A stretch of 64,000 nucleotides of DNA, from assembly GCF_004327355.1 (NCBI RefSeq), contig NZ_QJUM01000022.1, positions 1 through 64,000 on the forward strand, read 5' to 3'. Both the position numbers and the translations under genes were made by a program. The DNA is from Phytopseudomonas dryadis (lineage in GTDB: Bacteria > Pseudomonadota > Gammaproteobacteria > Pseudomonadales > Pseudomonadaceae). This document shows positions 58,395 through 64,000 of the stretch, in pieces. Below the pieces are notes generated by a model. It did not search any database and was not told the DNA's origin. It was given only the letters and a program-made list of their open reading frames with translations. How positions within the stretch are numbered: the stretch's first letter is position 1; each line of letters opens with the position of its first letter.

Positions 58395-59534
58395 TTACAC
58401 CTCGATCCGTTTCATGTAGCTGCCGAACGCGTGCAGGTAGCGCGGGATCGGCATGAGGAAGGCGTCGTGGCCCTGCGGCGCATCGATCTCCAGGTAGCAG
58501 ACGTTCTTGCGCGCCGCCGTCAGGGCGTCGACGATTTCCCGCGAGCGGGCCGGTGAGAAGCGCCAGTCGGTGGTGAAGGACATCACGCAGAAGTCCGCCT
58601 TCACCTGGCTCAGGGTCTTGGCCAGGTCGCCGTTGTGCTCGGCCGCCGGGTCGAAATAGTCGAGCGCCTTGGTCATCAGCAGGTAGGTGTTGGCGTCGAA
58701 GCGCCCGGAGAATTCCTCGCCCTGGTAGCGCAGGTAGCTCTCGACCTGGAACTCGACGCTGTGGAAGTCGTAGTTGAGTTTCTCGCTCTTCAGGCCGCGG
58801 CCGAATTTCTCGCCCATGGCGTCATCGGACAGGTAGGTGATGTGGCCGACCATGCGCGCCAGCATCAGCCCGCGTTTGGGGATCACGCCCTGCTCCTGGA
58901 AGTGCCCGCCGTGGAACTCCGGGTCGGTGAGAATGGCCTGCCGGGCCACCTCGTTGAAGGCGATGTTCTGCGCCGACAGCTTGGGCGCCGAGGCGATGGC
59001 CAGGCAGTGCCGCACCCGCTGCGGGTAACTGATGGTCCACTGCATGGCCTGCATGCCGCCGAGGCTGCCGCCCACCACCGCGGCCCATTGCCCGATACCG
59101 AGCAGATCGGCCAGGCGCGCCTGGCTGTGTACCCAGTCTTCCACGGTCATCACCGGGAAGTCGGCCCCGTAGGGCCTGCCCGTGGCCGGGTTGAGGCTGC
59201 CGGGGCCGGTGGAGCCGTTGCAGCCGCCCAGGTTGTTGAGGCTGACGACGAAGAAACGGTTGGTGTCCAGCGGCTTGCCGGGGCCGATGCAGCTGTCCCA
59301 CCAGCCCGGCTTGCGCTCGTCGGGGCTGTGGTAGCCGGCGGCATGATGGTGGCCGGACAGCGCATGGCAGATCAGCACCGCATTGCTGCGCGCGGCGTTC
59401 AGCTCGCCATAGGTTTCGTAGATCAGTTGATAGTCGGCCAGGCTACGCCCGCAGGCCAGCGCCAGGGGCTCGGCGAATTGCGCGATCTGAGGGGTGACCA
59501 GGCCAACAGAGTCTTGAGTAAAGGCAGTCGACAT
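58395..59534 (-). CDS. metX: Homoserine O-acyltransferase MetX (probably O-succinyl type)
   Basis: A 379-residue alpha/beta hydrolase fold acyltransferase activating homoserine for methionine synthesis. LICHALSGHHHAAGYH is the early block, then NLGGCNGSTGPGS, the nucleophile elbow VVGGSLGGMQAMQW near residue 155, and the His in DAPQGHDAFLMPI. Pseudomonas MetX is generally a succinyl-CoA enzyme (MetXS); the sequence here does not by itself prove this. Start at 59534 (MSTAFTQDSVG) is preferred to a longer frame. It leads the metX-metW-DUF4426-rdgB-hemW transcript. Confidence 0.94.
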   Translation of the reverse strand: MSTAFTQDSVGLVTPQIAQFAEPLALACGRSLADYQLIYETYGELNAARSNAVLICHALSGHHHAAGYHSPDERKPGWWDSCIGPGKPLDTNRFFVVSLNNLGGCNGSTGPGSLNPATGRPYGADFPVMTVEDWVHSQARLADLLGIGQWAAVVGGSLGGMQAMQWTISYPQRVRHCLAIASAPKLSAQNIAFNEVARQAILTDPEFHGGHFQEQGVIPKRGLMLARMVGHITYLSDDAMGEKFGRGLKSEKLNYDFHSVEFQVESYLRYQGEEFSGRFDANTYLLMTKALDYFDPAAEHNGDLAKTLSQVKADFCVMSFTTDWRFSPARSREIVDALTAARKNVCYLEIDAPQGHDAFLMPIPRYLHAFGSYMKRIEV

Positions 59535-59621
59535 CGACCCTGCTCGGATAATGAAGGAACAATGGAAAGGAAAGTGCAGCAGTCTAAAGAGCGCTGCCGT
59601 CAGCGGCAAGGAAACTGCTCG

Positions 59622-60233
59622 TCAGTCAGCGATGGACTGTTTTATCTGCAGGGCCCATTCGGGGATATCGTCGTCCTGGGCATAGGTTTTACTGATCAGG
59701 CCTTCTCGGGTTCGGAAAAGCAGGCGTGGAGCCTGATCGTTCACCGAGTTGTCGTAGACATAGAGTCGGTCTACCAGCGTTGCCAACTCGACGCAGTTGG
59801 CGATGGACTTGGTGTAGCGTGAGACGATCTTGCTGATCGGCACCTCATGGCCGCCGTCCATGTAGCGGTAGGTGATCCGGTAGGCATTGATGGCGGGATG
59901 CGAGGTGCTGACGAAGAAGACCCTGACGAAGAATCCCGCAGCGATAGCCTTGCGGATGAACTCGACTTTGTTCTCGGTCGATAACACTGTCTCGAATGCG
60001 AGACTGCGTCCTTCGCTCAGGCAGAGCTCGCGCAGTGCATCGGACTTGTCGGCGGCTTGCCTGAAGGCGGCCTCCGAATTCCAGCCGCCGAACTCGTCCT
60101 GGGCGATTTCATCGGGATTGATGAAGGTGCAATTGGACAGCCAGCTGTGTTCGCGCAGTGTTTCCGTGATCGATGTCTTGCCTGAGCCGTTGGGGCCCGC
60201 GAAAACGATCAGCTTGGGTTTGCGTTCAGGCAT
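59622..60233 (-). CDS. Zeta-type toxin family kinase
   Basis: A 203-residue P-loop protein of the zeta toxin/UDP-N-acetylglucosamine kinase-like superfamily. Walker A is FAGPNGSGKTSITETL near residue 10; NPDEIAQDEFGGWNSEAAF holds the Asp expected for catalysis, and AFETVLSTENKVEFI continues the typical pattern, with the substrate-binding Arg in RITYRYMDGGHEVP and SKIVSRY. Its start lies inside the end of the preceding small gene (8-bp overlap), the usual toxin-antitoxin layout. It is not part of the core gene order. Confidence 0.82.
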   Translation of the reverse strand: MPERKPKLIVFAGPNGSGKTSITETLREHSWLSNCTFINPDEIAQDEFGGWNSEAAFRQAADKSDALRELCLSEGRSLAFETVLSTENKVEFIRKAIAAGFFVRVFFVSTSHPAINAYRITYRYMDGGHEVPISKIVSRYTKSIANCVELATLVDRLYVYDNSVNDQAPRLLFRTREGLISKTYAQDDDIPEWALQIKQSIAD

Positions 60234-60417
60234 CGTGGGAAGCGCGCAGGGCCGCGCTTTTCTTCTTGGCCTTGATCGCGAGCGTCAATGCTTCGCTGAG
60301 TCGGTTATCCACGCGCGTGACTCTTTTGTGCGCGGCCTGACGTACCTGTGACATCAGGGAGGACAGTTGTATATCGCTGGGGTCGTCCACTGTGGAAACC
60401 AGATTGAAACCGCTCAT
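60226..60417 (-). CDS. Putative antitoxin of the zeta-type toxin
   Basis: A 63-residue protein read just before the zeta-type gene, with CAGGAGG close upstream deciding the start at 60417. It has a polar N-terminus (STVDDPSDIQLSSL), a helical middle (MSQVRQAAHKRVTRVDNRLSEAL) and a very basic C-terminus (AIKAKKKSAALRAS). No DNA-binding fold like that of PezA is visible, and it is too short for the classical epsilon antitoxin. Identification as antitoxin rests on position, size and overlap. Confidence 0.65.
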   Translation of the reverse strand: MSGFNLVSTVDDPSDIQLSSLMSQVRQAAHKRVTRVDNRLSEALTLAIKAKKKSAALRASHDA

Positions 60418-60475
60418 AGCCACCTCCTGCTCATGGCGACCAGCATAGGGTGTTGGTTGTGCAAAGCCAACCACG

Positions 60476-62458
60476 CTATTCGGCGCTGCCCTGGGCGCGC
60501 GCCATGCCGGGCAGGTTGACCACCTTGCCCTGGCGCTGGATCGGCGCGGGACGGCGGATGATGCGCAGCATGTCGTTGGCCTGGGCCAGTTGCTGGCTCA
60601 ACTCCTCGCCATACTGCGCCATCTGCTGGCTGCGCTGGCGGCTCTGCTGGGTTTCCCGGGCCAGGGCCTTGAGTCGCAGCATATGGCTTTCCAGCAGTTG
60701 CTTGTGTTCCAGGGTGTGCTGCATCAGCGGCATCAGGGCGTCGCCTGCCCACTGCTCGGCATCCTGGCGCAGGCGCTGGTGCAGGCCGATGACTTCCTGC
60801 ACCAGGGTGGCGAAGAAGCGCCGGGTCAGGCTGCGCTGTTCGGTGAGCAGGGTCTTGAGCTGGAGGCGGAACTGGTCGGCCTTGGTCTGGTGCCGCTTGA
60901 GTTCGCCTACGTAGCGTTCGATCTCGAAGCGCGGCGCATCGATGCCGTGCAGCGGGTTTTCCTCGTTGTGCCGGCGGTAGATGACGGCGACCATCCGGTT
61001 GGCCATTTCCGCATCGTGGGACAGGCTGTGCAGGTCGTCCTCCACCGCCGAGAAGAACTGCAGGATGGCCTGGTTGATGCCCAGGGTCGTCCAGCTGCCG
61101 GTAAGCTCGCGGCGCAGGCGGTTGAGGTGTTCGTCGAGGCGTTGCGGCCGCGCCGCGGTGCGCAGCAGATCGCCCTGGCGTTTCAGCAGGCGCTGGTTGG
61201 TCTTCAGACCGAGCAGGCGCTTGTGATGCAGGCTGTGGTCTTCCTTGGTGCGCGCGGTCAGTTCGAACAGCAGCTGGCCGTTGTCCTGCTGGTGCTCGCT
61301 GAGCTGCGCCTGCTGCTCGACCACCTTGGCCAGGCGCAGGCCGAGCACGTGCTGGCTGTTCTGCAGCATGGCCAGGACCTGGTTGACCACCCGCACCTCG
61401 ATCAGTTGTTCCTTCTGCGCGACGATACGCTCGCACAGCAGGTTCTCCAGGTTGCTCATCTGGCTGCGTGCCAGCAGCGCACGGTCCTTGCGTACCTTGG
61501 CCAGCAGGGCCTGCTTGGCCGACAGCGGCAGGATGTCTTCGGTGTCCAGGCCCAGATGCCGGGCGGTCTGCTGGCGCATGCGGTCGATGGCGGCGGCGAC
61601 GAAGGCCTCGCCGGCGAGGTCGTCCCAGAGCACGTCGATCTTGTTCAGCACGGCGAACAGGCTGGTCTGGGTGTCCTCGTCGAGCTGGCGAATATGCTGC
61701 TGCCAGATATCCAGGTCGCTGGCGCTGACCCCGGTATCGGCGGACAGCAGGAAAATGATCGCCTGGGCGCTCGGCAGCATCGACAGGGTCAGCTCCGGCT
61801 CGCTGCCCAGCGCGTTGAGCCCGGGCGTATCGAGAATGCGCAGGCCCTGGCGCAGCAGCGGGTGGTCGATGTTGACGATGGCGTGGCGCCAGGCCGGCAC
61901 CATGACCTGGCCCGAGGTGCCGGCGCTTTCCAGCATGTCCGGGTGAAAGCCGAGCTGGATCGCCTGCTCCACCGCCATGGCTTTGCACTTGGCCACCTGG
62001 GCGAAGGCCTGCACCATGTTTTCCGCATCGCTGGTGTCCAGCGGGATGTTCACCCAGTGGCGTGGAATGCGCTTGAACTGCGCCACGCTGGCGTCGGCGA
62101 TGCGCGTCTCGATGGGCAGCAGGCGGATGTACGAGCGCTCCGAGCGTGGGTCGAACAGCAGTTCGGTCGGGCACATGGTGGTGCGCCCGGCCTGGGACGG
62201 CAGCATGCGCTGGCCGTATTCGGAGAAGAACAGGCTGTTGATCAGTTCGGTCTTGCCGCGGGAGAACTCGCCGACGAAGGCCAGGGTGATGTGATCGGTG
62301 CGCAGCAGGCGCAGGGCGCGTTCCAGCTTGGCCTCCACCGCCTCGCTGCTCAGGCGGTTGTGTGCCAGCCAGCTGCGATAGCGGGTGATCTCGCGTACCA
62401 GTTCGCGTTTCCAGGCGACGTAGGCATCCACCTGTTCACTGAGACGTTCCATGCTCAT
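60476..62458 (-). CDS. Dynamin-like GTPase
   Basis: A 660-residue bacterial dynamin-family protein. The G domain starts near residue 55: G1 is VGEFSRGKTELINSL, G2 probably around TMCPTELL (Thr), G3 LDTPGLNALG, G4 LNKIDVLWDD. The following 350 residues are largely helical with many Gln/Leu heptads (ELTARTKEDHSLHHKRL; LMQHTLEHKQLLESHML), the stalk region. No transmembrane helix or paddle is evident. The C-terminus is a basic linker (RRPAPIQRQGKVV). Bacterial dynamins remodel or repair membranes and some contribute to phage resistance; its role here is unknown. The toxin-antitoxin pair follows 58 bases downstream. Confidence 0.85.
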   Translation of the reverse strand: MSMERLSEQVDAYVAWKRELVREITRYRSWLAHNRLSSEAVEAKLERALRLLRTDHITLAFVGEFSRGKTELINSLFFSEYGQRMLPSQAGRTTMCPTELLFDPRSERSYIRLLPIETRIADASVAQFKRIPRHWVNIPLDTSDAENMVQAFAQVAKCKAMAVEQAIQLGFHPDMLESAGTSGQVMVPAWRHAIVNIDHPLLRQGLRILDTPGLNALGSEPELTLSMLPSAQAIIFLLSADTGVSASDLDIWQQHIRQLDEDTQTSLFAVLNKIDVLWDDLAGEAFVAAAIDRMRQQTARHLGLDTEDILPLSAKQALLAKVRKDRALLARSQMSNLENLLCERIVAQKEQLIEVRVVNQVLAMLQNSQHVLGLRLAKVVEQQAQLSEHQQDNGQLLFELTARTKEDHSLHHKRLLGLKTNQRLLKRQGDLLRTAARPQRLDEHLNRLRRELTGSWTTLGINQAILQFFSAVEDDLHSLSHDAEMANRMVAVIYRRHNEENPLHGIDAPRFEIERYVGELKRHQTKADQFRLQLKTLLTEQRSLTRRFFATLVQEVIGLHQRLRQDAEQWAGDALMPLMQHTLEHKQLLESHMLRLKALARETQQSRQRSQQMAQYGEELSQQLAQANDMLRIIRRPAPIQRQGKVVNLPGMARAQGSAE

Positions 62459-62575
62459 GCGGGCGTTTCCCTGGCGAAGGCATCGGTGGCGATGGTGATG
62501 CCGGACTAAGGCGCATTATGGAGAGCCTGGCGGCACAGTCAATCAGGCCCGAACAAGACGGCGTCTGGTGGTCGC

Positions 62576-62872
62576 TCAAGAGGTGCGAACGGTCAGGCCG
62601 AGCCCGTCGGGCAAGCGTTTCGGCGACTGGATGCGGACGCGCTTCTGCCGGCTCTGCTGGCCGCTCTCCAGGGTTACCTGACTTTTCGCCACGGCAAAGG
62701 CCTCGGCGAGGAAGGCCAGCAGATGGGCATTGGCCTTGCCGTCCACCGGCGGCGCGGTCAGGCGGATCTTCAGGCGTTCGCCGTGCAGCCCGGCGAAGGC
62801 ATCGTTGCTCGCCTTGGGCTGCAGGTGGCAGTCGAGGATCAGCGCATCGCCGTCCCAGCGGTGGAAGCTCAT
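62576..62872 (-). CDS. DUF167 (YggU) family protein
   Basis: A 98-residue cytosolic protein of the DUF167 family. LKIRLTAPPVDGKANAHLLAFLA is the diagnostic block, followed by AKSQVTLESGQQSRQKRVRI. Function unknown. It follows yggT by four bases, so both are in one transcript, a conserved pairing with proC. Confidence 0.93.
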   Translation of the reverse strand: MSFHRWDGDALILDCHLQPKASNDAFAGLHGERLKIRLTAPPVDGKANAHLLAFLAEAFAVAKSQVTLESGQQSRQKRVRIQSPKRLPDGLGLTVRTS

Positions 62873-62876
62873 CGTT

Positions 62877-63467
62877 TCAGATGGCCAGGCTCAGGCCGCT
62901 GAACATGCCGGTGCTGATCGCCAGGTTGCGGATCACCAGCATGTCGATCAGGTTGAGGATCAGGAAGGCGACGATCGGCGACAGATCCAGCCCGCCCAGG
63001 TTCGGCAGGATACGCCGGATCGGCATCAGCAGCGGCTCGCAGATCTGGTTGACCAGCAGGGCGGCGGGATTGTGGCTGCCCTGGGCGACCCAGGACAGGA
63101 TCACGCTGATGATCAGGGCGAAGAAGAACACCTTGAGCAACAGCGCGGTGACACCGATGAGCGACCACACCAGGATCAGCAGCGGCTCGCCGACGCCGAC
63201 GCCCATCAGCATCAGGGTCAGGACCATGAGCACGAACTGCACGATGATCGCCAGTACCAGCGAGGCCAGGTCGAGGCCGGCGACGCTGGGGATGATCCGC
63301 CGCAGCGGCTTGAGCAGCGGGTGGGTGGCGCGCACGATGAACTGGCTGAGCGGGTTGTAGAAGTCCGCCCTGACCAGTTGCAGGATGAAACGCAGCAGCA
63401 CGATCAGCAGGTACAGGCTGCCGATGGTTTGCAGCACGTAGACGGCTGCGGTGTTCAGACCGATCAT
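62877..63467 (-). CDS. yggT: YggT family membrane protein
   Basis: A 196-residue inner-membrane protein with two repeats of the YggT fold: LQTIGSLYLLIVLLRFILQLV with NPLSQFIVRATHPLLKPLRRIIP, then LLKVFFFALIISVILSWVAQG with NPAALLVNQICEPLLMPIRRILP. The PLRRIIP/PIRRILP pair marks the two units. AAGGAG stands seven bases before the ATG at 63467. It lies between proC and yggU. Implicated in turgor or osmotic adaptation in some bacteria, not proven here. Confidence 0.95.
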   Translation of the reverse strand: MIGLNTAAVYVLQTIGSLYLLIVLLRFILQLVRADFYNPLSQFIVRATHPLLKPLRRIIPSVAGLDLASLVLAIIVQFVLMVLTLMLMGVGVGEPLLILVWSLIGVTALLLKVFFFALIISVILSWVAQGSHNPAALLVNQICEPLLMPIRRILPNLGGLDLSPIVAFLILNLIDMLVIRNLAISTGMFSGLSLAI

Positions 63468-63477
63468 CGTTGTCTCC

Positions 63478-64000
63478 TTATTGACCCAGTTGTTCGGCCA
63501 GTTCCGCCGAGCGGTTGTCGGCCGCCTTGAGGGCCTGTTCGACCAGCGCTTCGAAGCCGCCGGCCTGGAATGTCTTGATCGCCGCATCGGTGGTGCCGGC
63601 CGGCGAGGTCACGCGGCGGCGCAGCTCGGCCGCATCGACGTCGCTGTCCAGGGCCATGCGCGCGGCGCCCAGGGCAGTCTGCAGGGTGAGCCTGGCGGCG
63701 GTTTCGCGGGGCAGGCCGAGGCGTTCACCGCTGGCGGTCATCGCTTCGATCAGCAGGAAGAAATAGGCCGGGCCGCTACCGGACACGGCGGTCACCGCAT
63801 CGATCAGGCGCTCCTCTTCCAGCCACAGGGCCAGGCCCACGGCGCCGAGCAGCCGTTCGGCCTGCTGACGCTGCGCGGCGCTGACCCGGGCGTTGGCGTA
63901 CAGGCCACTGGCGCCCAGGCGCAGCAACGACGGCGTGTTGGGCATGCAGCGCACCACGGCACGCGGGCCGAGCCAGTTTTCCAGGCTGGCGCTGCTGATG
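63478..64000 (-). CDS. proC: Pyrroline-5-carboxylate reductase (3' part; 5' end outside the window)
   Basis: The visible 174 residues are the C-terminal part of ProC, which reduces pyrroline-5-carboxylate to proline. The frame enters the window edge as ISSASLENWLG and reads VVRCMPNTPSLLRLGASGLY, then the family signature block around TAVSGSGPAYFFLLIEAM and TSPAGTTDAAIKTF. The N-terminal Rossmann GxGxxG motif lies beyond position 64000. It heads the proC-yggT-yggU transcript, with yggT starting only 11 bases after its stop. Confidence 0.95.
   Translation of the reverse strand, partial: ISSASLENWLGPRAVVRCMPNTPSLLRLGASGLYANARVSAAQRQQAERLLGAVGLALWLEEERLIDAVTAVSGSGPAYFFLLIEAMTASGERLGLPRETAARLTLQTALGAARMALDSDVDAAELRRRVTSPAGTTDAAIKTFQAGGFEALVEQALKAADNRSAELAEQLGQ

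Overview
The window is GC-rich chromosomal DNA from a Pseudomonas of the P. aeruginosa-related lineage. That placement is an inference: the run folA - NCS2 permease - ilvD - rlmI - pfpI - HDOD gene - mutM - Na/Pi transporter - ggt - ferredoxin - coaD - GMC oxidoreductase - tetR - rsmD - two M16 peptidase genes - ftsYEX - rpoH - mtgA - thiS/thiG - trmB - hemW - rdgB - metW - metX - yggT - proC is, as I recall it, the order found in P. aeruginosa PAO1. Paired repeats carrying GTAGGAGC-type ends and short tandem heptamers next to stop codons also fit the genus.

Layout. 0.3-5.0 kb: a cupin gene, a small Cys/His-rich ORF, a GTPase (DUF3482) coupled to a membrane partner (DUF2868), and a secreted glycerophosphodiesterase. 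5.1-11.2 kb: folA, a YitT-type membrane protein, a nucleobase permease, glyoxalase I, a YfcE-type phosphodiesterase and ilvD. 11.5-25.3 kb is an accessory block between ilvD and rlmI. It holds a TAXI-TRAP transporter with a RidA protein and a DadA-like amino-acid dehydrogenase under a divergent LysR regulator, followed by a minimal archaic (Csu-type) chaperone-usher pilus cluster beside three regulators. 25.5-34.4 kb returns to core genes.

34.5-40.9 kb: a lipoprotein of the tannase/feruloyl-esterase type, then an oxidation module made of a GMC oxidoreductase, a frameshifted Tat-signal partner and a coniferyl-type aldehyde dehydrogenase, facing a TetR regulator. 41-59.5 kb is core: rRNA and tRNA methyltransferases, M16 peptidases, FtsY/FtsE/FtsX, the heat-shock sigma factor, MtgA, thiazole synthesis, HemW, RdgB and MetW/MetX. 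59.6-62.5 kb is a second accessory patch, a candidate zeta-type toxin-antitoxin pair beside a large dynamin-like GTPase. The window ends in DUF167, yggT and the 3' part of proC.

The most notable structure no gene list explains is a set of seven heptamer arrays (7-bp tandem units, several in inverted pairs). All begin within about 25 bp downstream of a stop codon, and two of them are translated into the N-terminus of the next gene. The second is the regulator cluster beside the Csu-like pilus: the XRE/S24 protein, the receiver protein and the GlxA-type AraC protein each lack the key residue of their sensory domain, and three inverted repeats sit between the XRE gene and the pilin gene. No rRNA, tRNA, insertion sequence, prophage or CRISPR array was seen.
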